Position numbers and translations under genes: made by a program. The notes below the pieces were generated by a model. That model did no database searches and was not told the origin of the DNA. It saw nothing but the letters and a program-made list of their open reading frames with translations. A DNA stretch of 64,000 nucleotides, taken from Haematobia irritans (Eukaryota > Arthropoda > Insecta > Diptera > Muscidae). The DNA lies in the NCBI RefSeq assembly GCF_050003625.1, contig NC_134398.1:107602026-107666025 (forward strand), in the 5' to 3' direction. Shown here in pieces: positions 1 through 10,012 of this stretch. Numbering within the stretch: position 1 is the stretch's first letter; every line of letters begins with the position of its first letter.

Positions 1-400
1 GAGTTACAAGTTGCAAGTTACATGTTACATGTTGTAGCGTCTATCAGCCAGCGGTTTTATTCCCAATGGAGGCAGCGTGTCTGGAAAAATATTTGAAAAA
101 CTATCACTTTATTCCATTTGGAAAGTCAAAAATTGTTCACCAATATACCTTTTACAATTTTAAGCGAAATAACTATGTTTTCAGCACTTGATTACCGTTT
201 TTTTTTAATAAATTACAAGAAGCTAGTTGTTCTTGGTGTTTCACAAAATATAAAATGGCTGTTTCAACAATAGTGATGGCAAAATACTTTATGCGAATAG
301 TGATGGCAAAATACTATCACAGTTGGCGATTGTTGCCGTGTCACTTACGCGTCTGTGGTAGCGATGAGGATGAAATGGAACTTTGAAATGCTGACAGGGA
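1..400. other. Unassigned AT-rich sequence with a short direct repeat
   Basis: No gene or element recognised. A 20-bp direct repeat (aatagtgatggcaaaatact) occurs at 269-288 and again at 296-315, a period of 27 bp. The first 40 bases contain overlapping short repeats of the type acaagttgcaagttacatg. Nothing else stands out. Confidence 0.5.
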
Positions 401-592
401 TGCAAAAAGGAAACAAATTTAAAGACAATTTTATTAATTTTAAAGAATTTTTCTTAATTATTAAAGTCACGTTGACCTTACCTCAAAAATTTTATCTTTC
501 ATGTTATGATACACATTTTTAAGTAAAATCACTTAATTATAAGGACATTACAACTTCATTCAAAAGTTTATTGCCTTTTGGACAAGAAAACA
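400..592. mobile_element. Fragment of M1 MITE-like element
   Basis: Matches the interior of the M1 family found intact at 3361-4002 and 10013-10668, with shared phrases such as aaagtcacgttgacctta, aaatcacttaattataagga and acaacttcatt. Both termini are missing. It abuts the composite repeat that begins near 590. Confidence 0.6.
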
Positions 593-1588
593 AGTATATA
601 CAGCACTAAGTTCGGCCGGGCCGAACCCTAAATACCCACCACCATGAGCCAAATATTAGGGTTTCCTTTGAAATTTTAGGAGGGCTTGAGGACTTGAGGA
701 CACTTCCCGAAGATAAATTTAAAGATTTCACCTATGAGGACTATATCAGATTCTGGATTTATAAGAACCATTTTTGTTTGAGTTTTAGAGGAATCAATAA
801 CATCTCTTGTAAGTGTGCAAAAAAATTATAAAATAGCGTCTTGATTTGAAATCTTAAATATGTAGAAGTAAAATCTGGAAATTTTACATTGAGTTTCAAG
901 CAATTCAAGTGAAGTCGGTCTATATGGAGGCATTACCAAATGGACCGAGCCTAAAATACCAGAATATTTACAATTTCAGGCATCTCAGATAAAAATTACG
1001 GTTTCTAGAAACCCAAGGAGTTAAATCGGGAGATCGTTCTTATGGGGGATATACTAAAACATGGACCGCTACTCACCGTTTTTGGCACACCTCTTTATGA
1101 CCCGAAAATACCTCTAGATTTCCAATTTCAGGCAAATAGGATAAAAACTTCGGATTCTAGAAGCCCAAGAAGTAAAATCGGAAATCGGTCTATATGGGGG
1201 CTATACCAAAATATGGACCGATACTCACCATTTTCAGCACACCTCAAAAATACGCTTTCTATAAGCCCAAGACCCCAAATCGGGAGGTCGGTTTATATGG
1301 GGACTATATCAAAACCTGGACCGATATAACCCATCTTCGAACTTGACCCGCCTGCAGACAAAAGACGAGGTTGTGCAAAATTTCAGCACGATTGCTTCAT
1401 TATTGAAGACTGTAGCGTGATTACAACAGACAGACAGACAGACGGACATCGTTATATCGTCTTAGAATTTCTCCCTGATCAAGAATATATATACTTTATA
1501 TAGTCGGAAATCGATATTTCGATGTGTTACAAACGGAATGACAAACTTGTTATACCCCCCCGTCACCATTCTATGGTGATGGGTATAA
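590..1588. repeat. Composite repeat CR-A (GGCC-rich end, tandem core, TATACCC hairpin end)
   Basis: One end carries aagttcggccgggccgaac (about 611-629). The core holds degenerate tandem units containing 'ggtctatatggggg...ctataccaaaac..ggaccgat' (about 915-1330). The other end has a run of acagacagacagacggacatcg, then atatatactttatatagtcgg, then a hairpin-like terminus ctatggtgatgggtataa (about 1571-1588). The order matches CR-B at 51249-53270, but the core unit differs, so I treat it as a separate subfamily. The short open frame at 1042-1329 runs through the tandem core and has no recognisable protein content. I cannot assign a transposon class. Confidence 0.55.
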
Positions 1589-1702
1589 AAAACTTTATTT
1601 TAGAGAAATGCGTCTTCCATGTTAAGCAAAATTTGCATTCTTATTCTAAGGACATGGAATCTTTGACTTCACGACAATATTTTTTTCAGTGTAGAAAACT
1701 AA
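1583..1702. mobile_element. Terminal fragment of M1
   Basis: Carries the M1 end: tagagaaatgcgtcttccat, then gacttcacgacaatattttt, then ttcagtg. It sits directly against the hairpin end of CR-A, so one is truncated by or inserted next to the other. Bases 1703-2020 that follow hold no feature I recognise. Confidence 0.6.
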
Positions 1703-2023
1703 AAAATTAAATATAAATAAGATCGTTTAATTGCATTTATTTGACGTTCATTACAAACATCTTTGTAGTAATACGGGATGAAATTGATCGAAAGTACTGT
1801 TGTTACTTTTACAACACATACTAGATATATATTTTGACATTTGCCGTTTTTGAAAACAATTACTAAAAAACACGTTGTGTTTTCCCCAATGTACGTACCT
1901 ACAAAAATACATATCCTACATTTTAAACGTTTACTCACACTACGCTAAGTACTAGCTAAATTTTGAAATTACCTACACAGTGTAATTTCAAAGTTACACA
2001 TTTCATTCAAGTAATATTTTATT

Positions 2024-2170
2024 CGGAGCGGAGCGGTTTTTCATTTGGAAACCGCTCCGCTCCCGCTCCGCTCCGGATTTTAGAAATGCCGCTCCCGCTC
2101 CGCTCCCGCTCCGGCAAAAAAAGGGCTTGCTCCGCTCCGCTCCACGCTCCGCTCCGCTCCGCTCCGGATC
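2024..2170. repeat. GC-rich GCTCC pentamer patch with inverted ends
   Basis: About twenty GCTCC/GGAGC pentamers in an otherwise AT-rich region. The left edge reads ggagcggagcgg, followed after a short stretch by its complement ccgctccgctcc, so the edge can fold back. It lies immediately outside the outer end of the left arm of the inverted duplication. A fold-back-type or simple-sequence origin are both possible. Confidence 0.6.
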
Positions 2171-2255
2171 CCTGTTAGAGACCATATACTTACACAATGT
2201 GCACAATTTCAACCGAGATGAAATTTTGCTCCATATACGCCATATAGTAACACCA

Positions 2256-2794
2256 CACTCCAAAACAAAGCATGTCCTGTTCCAAAGATTTTGTCTTTAT
2301 TTTAAAAATTTTGGTATTGATTCCGAGCCAAAGAAGCAGAGAATACAAGTAAGGATACTTTTAAGACACAAATTTTAATTTTTCGTTTTTTTCAACTTTT
2401 TTTCTTCATATGCTATCAAAGTCCTTTAAAAATGAGTTAACGACAATTTTATTTTCCAAATTCAGACTCGACTTCCAGTAGAAATTATGCTGTATTTCAA
2501 GAAAAAACGTCTTTAAAATAAAGTGTTGAAAAACATGTCCTATTTTTAAACGAATTTTTGCTTTGTTGTCAAGTTGACCTTAGCCCAAAAATGTTTTCTT
2601 GCATGTTATGATAACAATTTTTAATCAAATCACTTAATTATAAGGACAATACGACTTCATTGAAAAGTTTATCGACTTTTGGACGAGAAAAAATGCTTTA
2701 TATTAGAGAAATGCGTCTTCCATGCAAAGCAAAATTTTCATTCGTCTTTTAAGGACATGAAATCTTTGGCCTCACGACAATATTTTTTTCAGTG
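2256..2794. mobile_element. M1 MITE-like element, copy in left arm
   Basis: Terminal inverted repeats of the form CACTC-CAAAAC / TTTTTTTCAGTG, with the M1 interior (cagactcgacttccagtaga; aacatgtcctatttttaaac). The right-arm counterpart is 35856-36396. There the element is flanked by TG on both sides rather than the TA seen in most copies. No coding capacity. Confidence 0.65.
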
Positions 2795-3358
2795 CACATG
2801 TACAACTTCAACCGGATCGGAAGAAATTTGAACCTCCAGAAAGCTCCGGAAAACAACTGTTCGGAATAGAAATGTAGTCAAAAAAATCGGTGATTTCGGT
2901 CATTTTTTCAATATTTCTGCGAATTTGAGAATGAAGATGAAAATTTTCCGAACTAATGTATTCAGCATATTTGTTGGCCGTGTCAAGAGCTACAACTTTG
3001 CTAAACACATCAAAAACGAATTCACAGCATTTTTGGAGATATGGCCATCCAAAAATTGCAAAAAAGTGCCCAAAGAATTTGGCGACTTAATTTTAGAGGC
3101 TCATAAACGACGAACGGCTACCAATCTAGAAAAATCCAGAAATTACTTTTCTGCTCTCATCGAGTACTTTCGGCTGGTATAAGTGAATTTTTGAAAGTAG
3201 AATTTTGCGTCACAGTGTTATACAGAATCACACGAGTACTCATCTAGACTGACTTTTCTCCCATTTTGATCAAAGGGCTTTCTTATTGTCTTACATGGTT
3301 TTACTCGATTATTGTTACTGAAAACTAGACCCAAAAAAATCCACCATCAAAGAAAACG
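2795..3358. other. Unclassified dispersed repeat with an 85-codon open frame
   Basis: Contains an open frame at 2925-3182 (+), also present in the right arm at 35449-35718 (-) with a few changes and a longer tail. The translation is rich in Lys, Phe and Asn and matches no family I recognise. The phrase 'ggagatatggccatcc' followed by aaaaattgcaaaaaagtgcc looks like part of a dispersed repeat rather than a gene. There is no promoter, splice or codon-bias evidence for expression. Confidence 0.4.
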
Positions 3359-3360
3359 TA

Positions 3361-4002
3361 CACTGAAAAAAATATTGTCGTGAGGTCAAAGATTTCATGT
3401 CTTTAAAATACGAATGCAAATTTAGCTTAGCATAGAAGAAGCATTTCTCGAATATAAAGTTTTTTTTCCTTGTCTAAAAGTTGATAAACTTTTCAATGAA
3501 GTCGTATTGTCCTTACAATTGACTTGACTTAAAAATGGCTATCATAACATGAAAGAAAAAAATTTAGGGCTAATGTCAACTTGACTTAAATAATTCATAA
3601 AAATTCTTTAAAATTAATGAAATTGTCTTCATATTTGTTGTCTTTTTGCATCTTCACTACAAAGCAAAAAATCGTTCAAAAATAGGACATGATTTTCAAC
3701 ACTTTATTTTAAAGACGTTTTTTACTTGAAACATAGCCTAATTTCTACTGGAAGTCGAGTCTGAATGTGGAAAATAAAGTTGTCGTTAACTCGATTTTAA
3801 AGGACTTCGATAGCATATGAAGGAAAAAACAAAAAAAAAAAATTTGCTTCCTAGAAGCAAGTACACACAACCCAAATTTAAAAGACAATTGTGTCTTAAA
3901 AGTATCCTTATTTGTATTCTCCGCTTCTTTGGCACGGAATCAATGCCAACATTTTTAAAGTAAAGACAAAATCTTTGGAACCGGGCATGCTTTTTTTCAG
4001 TG
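3361..4002. mobile_element. M1 MITE-like element, complete copy
   Basis: Starts CACTGAAAAAAATATTGTCG and ends GCATGCTTTTTTTCAGTG, flanked by TA on both sides. About 642 bp, non-coding. Contains the family marker cagactcgacttccagtaga in reverse orientation and a short palindrome GCTTCCTAGAAGC. The right-arm counterpart is 34640-35283. TA target plus short terminal inverted repeats suggest a non-autonomous Tc1/mariner-type element, by inference. Confidence 0.75.
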
Positions 4003-5565
4003 TAGGTCTATATTAGAAAAGTTTAACTAGAATATTTTAGAAACTGCACCATTATACAACTTTTGCCAAATTGAAGATAATTTAATATAAATAAAACATT
4101 TTTTCTGTTGTTCATTAAAGTTTCATTTTGGAAAACAATTGGAATTAAAGATTTGAAATACATATGTCTTTAGCGCTATATGATGTTCTAGAGAAGCCAA
4201 CTTAAGTAAAATTTAATCATTTTTTAAACTTATGAAAATTATTATGAAAATATGAACTATTTTCATATTTAGTAAAATTGTGTACATCATTTGTATAAAA
4301 CTTTTTTGTTCTCATTTTTAGTTCACGTCTAAAAGTACACTGTTAGAAAAATATGTTTTTCATATGTTCCGATATAAACAAAATGTGTTTCGGGCACGAT
4401 TTTAAACCACAATATATTTAAGTGCGAACATGTAATTTTCCTAAACTAACACTAAATGTTTGGGACATCTATGTTAATATGTTAGAATATATTATGTTTG
4501 GGGCATGAATGTTTCATAAAAATCATATGTGTGAATACAAACATATATAAATTTACAAATTTCAACTAAACATACATATGTTGTGATATTTTATTCAAAG
4601 CGACAGAGAGAGTATAGAGAGAAATAGAGATGGAAACCGGGAGAGTTGACGAAAGATATCAATATAACACAGCAAAAGAGTCAAAAGAGAACAATTTCTG
4701 TGAAACCGCTTGTATGTTGTTTCGGAAAACTGTTTTATGATAAGGCCAAAAATTTGATATGTTTAAGTCTAAATATTATTTAATTTGAATAAAGAGAATA
4801 TACATTCTGAACCAAGAGAATAGACATTTGAAAAACAAACAGCTTATGTTTTCGCCTTGAGAGCAGCATTTTATGTATGTGTGGACATGTGTTTTGTTTA
4901 TCATTTTGGCATTACTTTTTTCTTGGTTCGTTAAAAGAAATCAGGGGTCTTCATAAAAATAACGAAAGGGCACTATACTCTTTTTAGAGTTGGGACGGTA
5001 AAATGAAATAAGGAGGAAATAGTGAAAAATTACACAGTAAAATGTAAAAAAACAAAGTTTAGTTTCTCTTTATTAAAAAGTAGTCCACGAGGAGTTAAAG
5101 GACACCATCAAATATAAAAGCGGGCATTAAGTTCGACTTTTACAGCTAAAACAATTTAAAAAGTTTATTTTCTTTAAAATGAATTATTAAAGAAAAATAA
5201 AAGGAATTTTAGAGCGATGGTGTTAAATGCTAGTAAAAAACTGTTCACTCCTAAATAAATTTATGTTTATATTATAAAATTATGTATGTATGTTTATACT
5301 CGACTCCACGTTCTTCTTTTGTTAGTTTTTGAATTCCTTCCAAATTTTAAAGTTTTGTACAAAAACAGTTTTTTATTACAAGATTGTTATTTTTGCAATA
5401 AAAAATAATATTTTATCCAAAAATCATTCAATTTCGTTTATATCAAGCACTGTTACTGACTATAAATCTTTAATAACGCACATTTCGATGTTTCATTTAA
5501 AAAAATTAATATAGTATATATATAAATGTGTAAATTAAAAAAAAAAAACAAAAAAAAAATGTTCG

Positions 5566-5636
5566 GTCGGAGCAGGGATTGAACCCACGACCCTTTGCAT
5601 GCAAGGCAGACATGCTAACCACTGCTCCACGTGGCA
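5566..5636 (-). ncRNA. tRNA-like module 1 in TAE copy 1
   Basis: Read on the minus strand it has an A box TGGAGCAGTGG and a B box GGTTCAATCCC at tRNA-like spacing, followed by a T-rich run that would serve as an RNA polymerase III terminator. The T-arm can pair, but the 7 bases before the A box do not pair with the 7 after the T-arm, so this is tRNA-derived (SINE-like), not a working tRNA. It is present in all three TAE copies. Transcription is inferred, not shown. Confidence 0.65.
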
Positions 5637-5750
5637 AACAAATGTATGTTTCTGTTAAATAATGTTATGTTTGCATGGGCTCGTGGGCGCTGCAAACTAT
5701 GCTATATAAATGTAACTTAAAACGATAATTATCTACTGGTGACTATAACA

Positions 5751-5822
5751 GCTACGTAGCCCAGTGGATAGTGTGTTGGCTTACAAACTGTATGGTCCTC
5801 GGTTCGATTCTCCGTGCAGGCG
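5751..5822 (+). ncRNA. tRNA-like module 2 in TAE copy 1
   Basis: A box TAGCCCAGTGG and B box GGTTCGATTCT in the plus orientation, about 115 bp from module 1 and pointing away from it. It is missing from TAE copy 3 together with about 200 bp around it, so it looks like a nested SINE-type insertion shared by copies 1 and 2. It does not fold as a complete cloverleaf. Confidence 0.6.
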
Positions 5823-6247
5823 AAAGGTAAAATTTAAAAAATTTATAAAAGTGAATAATTTCTTCAACATTATTTGTATTACAGAGAAAGGTGCCAATAA
5901 ATAAAAAATTTCGTGGAAGTGAAAATTACGAGTATGTTAGGGAATGAACACAATCGTGTTTGGGAAAAATTCTTCCAAGCATATAATATTTTTGGCTCAA
6001 AATGCTTCCAAACATATAATATGTTCACATAAAACAAACATATTAATGTTTCGGCAGTATGCAATAATATATGTGCTTCCTGCAAAATATGTTTGGAACA
6101 TATGTTAAAGAAGCGATTTTTTTTGAGGGTGTAAGCAAAAAATAATTAAAACATTTTCTCACATTCGGCAATAAATATTGAACTAAAATAAACTGATTTT
6201 CCTGAACTAAAATTTAATTAAACCGGCTATAAGAAATTCCGTTGTAT

Positions 6248-6555
6248 TTTTTCTGGGCGTACGCAAACATAACTACCCAGCAAAAAGGCTTCTAAAATTT
6301 TACATGAGCTTGTCATAGAATGGAAGTACTATTTTGCGCTGCTGTTGAAGTTGTACTCTGGTAGTTCATTTGAATGAAGAAATAAAAAAATTGTCTAATT
6401 TTTACAATTTGAAAAAAGTTGTCCAACCCCACCGAGGGTCGAACCTGGATCTGGTGCTCCTTAACAGAAAGCCTTAACATACTAAGCCACAAAAAACATT
6501 GAACACTTCTAACCGAAAGGTCAACTCAAATGCTTGTAGTACGAACATACTACAA
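6248..6555. mobile_element. Left-arm-only insertion with a tRNA-like head (SINE-like)
   Basis: The right arm (34183-34202) reads straight from 'caactcaaatgcttgta' into 'aaatacaacggaatttc'. The left arm has about 305 extra bp here. The insert carries a tRNA-like block (6424-6492, minus) and at one edge repeats the flank in inverted orientation, which makes a perfect hairpin. The boundary by the cttcttctgggcgtacg-type end is approximate. A deletion in the right arm is the alternative. Confidence 0.55.
6424..6492 (-). ncRNA. tRNA-like block in the 6.2-6.6 kb insertion
   Basis: On the minus strand it has the A-box-like TGGCTTAGTATG and the B box GGTTCGACCCTCG, about 45 bp apart. No complete cloverleaf. 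Probably the head of a SINE. Confidence 0.5.
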
Positions 6556-6569
6556 GCATTTGAGTTGAC
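6520..6569. repeat. Perfect 22-bp inverted repeat, 6-base loop
   Basis: Arms 6520-6541 and 6548-6569 are exact reverse complements (gtcaactcaaatgcttg... / ...caagcatttgagttgac), separated by cgaaca. Only one arm's sequence exists at the matching place in the right arm of the large duplication. Confidence 0.85.
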
Positions 6570-7170
6570 GTTTCGTTTACGGCATCAATGCATAATATTA
6601 TATCTACTTCTCCAGTAGTTCTTTATTATTATGAACAAATATACGGTTCTTAGGTAAATTCTGCAAAATCGGCAGAAACATTTGTTTGGGAACTACATCT
6701 AAGTATAAATCAACGATATTTTGAAGGTTTGGTTGATAGCACAAAAGATTGCTGTTTACCAAATTTGCGATCAGTTAATAAAAAAGGGAGCTATATGTAA
6801 ATCTGAACCGATTTCAATGAAATTTTGACCACTTGAAAAGTATTTTTGAGGTAAAATTCGCGACGATCGGTTAGAAAATAAGCGTTTGTGGAAATCGGGC
6901 AATACATATATATGTAAAAAATAAATAGCAATCAATAGAGCAAAGAAAACACCATGTACCGAATTTAATCAAAATCGATTAAAAATTGCAGCCGGAATCC
7001 TGCAACATGACGGACGGATATCAACTACTAGATCGACTCAGGAGGTGATTCTGAGTCGATCGGATATATTTTCAATATCTCTGGCAGGACAGATCAAAAT
7101 TATTAAACCCTGACCACTATGTGGGCTAAGGCATAAAAATTAAAGAAAGCAGGTTCAATTCTCATGTTAT
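6570..7170. repeat. CR-type fragment (gag-ctatat...ctgaaccgattt motif)
   Basis: Contains 'gggagctatatgtaaatctg' with 'aaccgatttcaatgaaattt', typical of the composite-repeat cores, and a small inverted repeat gatcgactca / tgagtcgatc around 7031-7060 that recurs at about 9580, 32030 and 33690. No gene. Confidence 0.5.
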
Positions 7171-7171
7171 T

Positions 7172-8250
7172 ACACTACAAAAAAAAATGTCATGTACACT
7201 TGATGAAAATTTTTTTAATTTTTAAAAAAATATACGACCACGAAGAGAAAAAAATCTTTTTAAGTGGCTTATACTTTTCTGGCGGAAAAGGTCGATTCTA
7301 AAATACGATTTTTTTTGAAAACTTTGATTTTCGCATTGATGTTTTTTGAACCACTTAACTTTTCACAGATCTAATTACACACGATTATTTGTCATCTTAT
7401 TACCAACAACGATATAATCGGACATTTTTAACTCGAGATAAGTGAAAAAAGAGCGACATTTTAAAAATAACGGGATATCTGAAAAACTGTTCATAAAAAT
7501 TTTTTAAACCTTTTTTTCGAATTCAGCAGCTCAAAATACATAAGTTGATGAAAAAATGATTCTTAATTCCAAAAATCCTAAATCCTCAAAACAAGTCTTA
7601 GCCTATATTTGAAGCGTTTTTATCTTAAATCTAAAGATTCAACATTTCAGTTAATTTAAGGACGATTTCTTTAACCCTGGACAGTTATCCTTTTTTTGTA
7701 CATTAACGTCATTCTTCGTCATTTTGACTGCGGCTCATTTCAAGACGCTATAATTTTCATCATGATCGAAAAAGTGAATCAAACTTGAATTTATTTTCTT
7801 ATTCAATTCGGTTTTAATTAGTATAAAACAAAAATTCATAAACCGTCGAATTAGTATAACTTAAATTTACCATTTCCCAATAGACTAAAATGCTTTCTAA
7901 ATCGAAAATTAAATTACGCGTCGTCATTTTGACGAAGGATGACTGTCTGGGTTAAATCAAAAATGTGTTTCTTTACTTTAAGGAAAATTTTGCCTTAGTT
8001 TAAAGACATGTAACTTTAACGAAGGGACGCAAATTTTCAAAATGTGTATCCTAAATTTAGTGAAAAAAAATTTTTTGAAGCAAAGATTATAAACTTTCTC
8101 TTAATAAAAATTTCATTATTTAAAAAAGAAAAATTTACCCTTAATATTATATAAATTGCGTGAGTTCATTGTATATCCATACCACACTTTTAATGTGCAT
8201 TATTTCGAAGCCCACTTTTAATATAAATTAAATAAGAATGAATCACCCTG
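7172..8250. mobile_element. M2-related element region interrupted by a piggyBac-like MITE
   Basis: Starts near TACACTACAAAAAAAAATG. From about 7960 it matches M2 copy 37654-38172 (ttctttactttaaggaaaat; gggacgcaaattttcaaaat). The piggyBac-like MITE at 7675-7951 splits the phrase that is intact at 37813. The outer end is not resolved. No coding sequence. Confidence 0.5.
7675..7951. mobile_element. piggyBac-like MITE, TTAA target duplication
   Basis: 277 bp with ends CCCTGGACAGTTATCC and GGATGACTGTCTGGG, which are inverted repeats apart from a few bases. TTAA flanks it at 7671-7674 and 7952-7955. A related sequence at about 37813 has the uninterrupted site with a single TTAA. TTAA duplication and CCC ends are hallmarks of the piggyBac superfamily. 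The interior repeats gtcattttgac near both ends. No coding capacity. The right-arm counterpart is 32785-33061. Confidence 0.85.
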
Positions 8251-8305
8251 TAGTTGATGAATTTAAACTTCTTGGAAATATGTGTTAGTTTTTGCCTTTG
8301 AAACT

Positions 8306-9192
8306 CCCACCTGACCACAACGTTCGCTATCGTATTCGATATAGAAATATTCTCGGATTTTTCTCGAAGAAAACTATCGAAAACGATATCGAGAATGGTT
8401 CGAAAAAATTTCGAAAAACGTTCATCTGTCGTGCTGTTACTGCCAGCAAACTCTTCGTTTTCGAAGGCTTGCTAGTGATTCGGTAAAGAAGGTTTCGCGA
8501 TATCTATAATTGATCTGTTAACGAATCTATTTCGAATTCGTTTTCGTATTCGATATCATTTCGCTTTCGAAGGTTTTCTATACTGTTTTATTCCCATTTT
8601 GTTCCCACTATAAGTTGTGTAGTAAAAGAAAATGTTCAAGTTTGTTTTTATTTTATTACAACACAATATAGATAATTATAATACAAAATAATATAGATAT
8701 TAGTGTTGCGAACAAAATACTAGAAATATTTAAATTTAGGAATATATATTTAAAGTGTTTGAAGGCACTGCTTTGACTTCTTTGCGCTGAATTTCTTATT
8801 AAACCGGTCGTGGCTATGCCATTGAAAATGACTATAATCAATGAGAAACATTTTCCTGGATACATCTGCAACTTAAACAAGAAAGAAAATAGGTATTTTT
8901 TTAAAAGATATATAAATAAATTACTTACCTCTTTTAGATTCGCTAAGACACTTCACCCGCACTTAACAATTTCTTAAACTGAAATGACTTTTTAATCTCT
9001 GTCTTTGTCAAAAACAAACATGGCGGAACACCAACAAATAAGCCGAAAAATATTCGTTATTACTTCGATACAACGAACGTTCGAAATTTTTCTATTATCG
9101 AACTTTTCTCGAATAATGTGCGCGTTAATTTATTTCGAAAAATGTTCGCTTTAGCGAACCTTCGCCATTTCTCGGCACTTTGGTCGGGTGGG
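8306..9192. mobile_element. 887-bp TIR element of unknown superfamily, CT target duplication
   Basis: Ends CCCACCTGACCA and TGGTCGGGTGGG form a 12-bp inverted repeat with one mismatch. CT flanks it on both sides (8304-8305, 9193-9194). Two empty sites exist, in the right arm (about 32412-32436) and in a paralogous fragment near 43855-43880, both reading gaaactattctataaatag on one strand or its complement. The interior is full of TTCGAT/CGAA-type motifs and has a possible GT...AG intron-like stretch on the minus strand around 8880-8935. The 74-codon minus frame at 8656-8880 is unrecognised. Confidence 0.75.
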
Positions 9193-9194
9193 CT

Positions 9195-9677
9195 ATTCTA
9201 TAAATAGAACACATGATTGTATGTATGTATTGTATGCTTTTCTCCCATTTTGAGCAAAGGGCTTCCTTATTGTCTTACACGATCTTACTCGATGATTGTT
9301 ACTGAAAACTACACCCAGAAAAAAGTAAACCCACCATGAAAGAAACTTTAGATTTATATTAAACGACTCAGGAGGATATTCTGAGTCGGTATATATTTTC
9401 AAAATCTCTGGTAGGACAGATCAAAGTTATTATACCACAATGTGCTTCAAGGTATAAAAATTACAGAACGCAGTTTCAATTCTTGGCGAAATTTATATTA
9501 GATAGATTATCGAAAGATTGTTTTTGGATTTGTATTTACCAAAAATATTGATTTTAGACCCCATAAAATATATACCGATCGACTCAGAATCACCTCCTGA
9601 ATCGATCTAGCCCTTGGTGTCCTTGGTTTGGAAGAAATCGGATCAAGTTTAGATATAGCCCCCATATGTATATGTAC
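9195..9677. repeat. CR-type fragment between insertions
   Basis: Contains acacccagaaaaaagtaaac, 'gactcaggaggatattctgagtcg' type inverted repeats, and tataccgatcgactcag followed by aatcacctcctgaatcgat. It resembles the ends of the composite repeats. The 113-codon minus frame starting inside the next element is not a recognised protein. Confidence 0.4.
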
Positions 9678-10012
9678 TAAGGCTGTCGTTCGGGATCGAT
9701 TTTTATAAATCCCGGGATTCGGGATTTCAAAATATAGAATCCCGGGATCACGGGATTTTCCGAGATTTTTTTCGAGATCCCGAAATTTTCGGAATTTTTT
9801 AAATATTTTAAGTAATAACCATATAAAGCGCCTAAAATAGTTGTACATTAAATCAATTTAGTTTAATTCAATTTTATAAACAAAAGAACGTAAGAGAAAA
9901 TTAGTCCAACTCAACAATTGAACAAAAGAAAAACAAAACATCACAAAAATAGATTGAAACCCGATTTCATATCAATATCTTACTCAGCAAAAAATTTTAA
10001 GGATTTTGATTA

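Larger units (their letters stand above)
4338..6131. mobile_element. TAE copy 1: non-coding 1.8-kb TA-flanked element with tRNA-like modules
   Basis: Begins CACTGTTAGAAAAATATG and ends GATTTTTTTTGAGGGTG, an imperfect inverted repeat of about 14 bp (CACYSTYARAAAAA). TA lies on both sides. The right arm (about 34305) has the empty site with a single TA between 'gacgtgaac...' and 'gcaaaaaataattaaaac', so this is an insertion with TA duplication made after the arms separated. It has no transposase frame. The interior carries two tRNA-like modules on opposite strands and a motif cattaagttcgacttttaca shared with other elements. Other copies are 24221-25808 and 60650-62414. Confidence 0.85.

Noticed and set aside
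2003..2263. Arg/Ser/Gly-rich frames on both strands
   Set aside because: They are translations of the GCTCC pentamer repeat.
5566..5822. tRNA-like modules as genuine tRNA genes
   Set aside because: A and B boxes are present but the acceptor ends do not pair and the anticodon arms are irregular; they lie inside repeated elements.
9507..9848. 113-codon minus frame, conserved in both arms, as a gene
   Set aside because: It spans the hAT-like terminal palindromes and the CR flank; conservation follows from the duplication.
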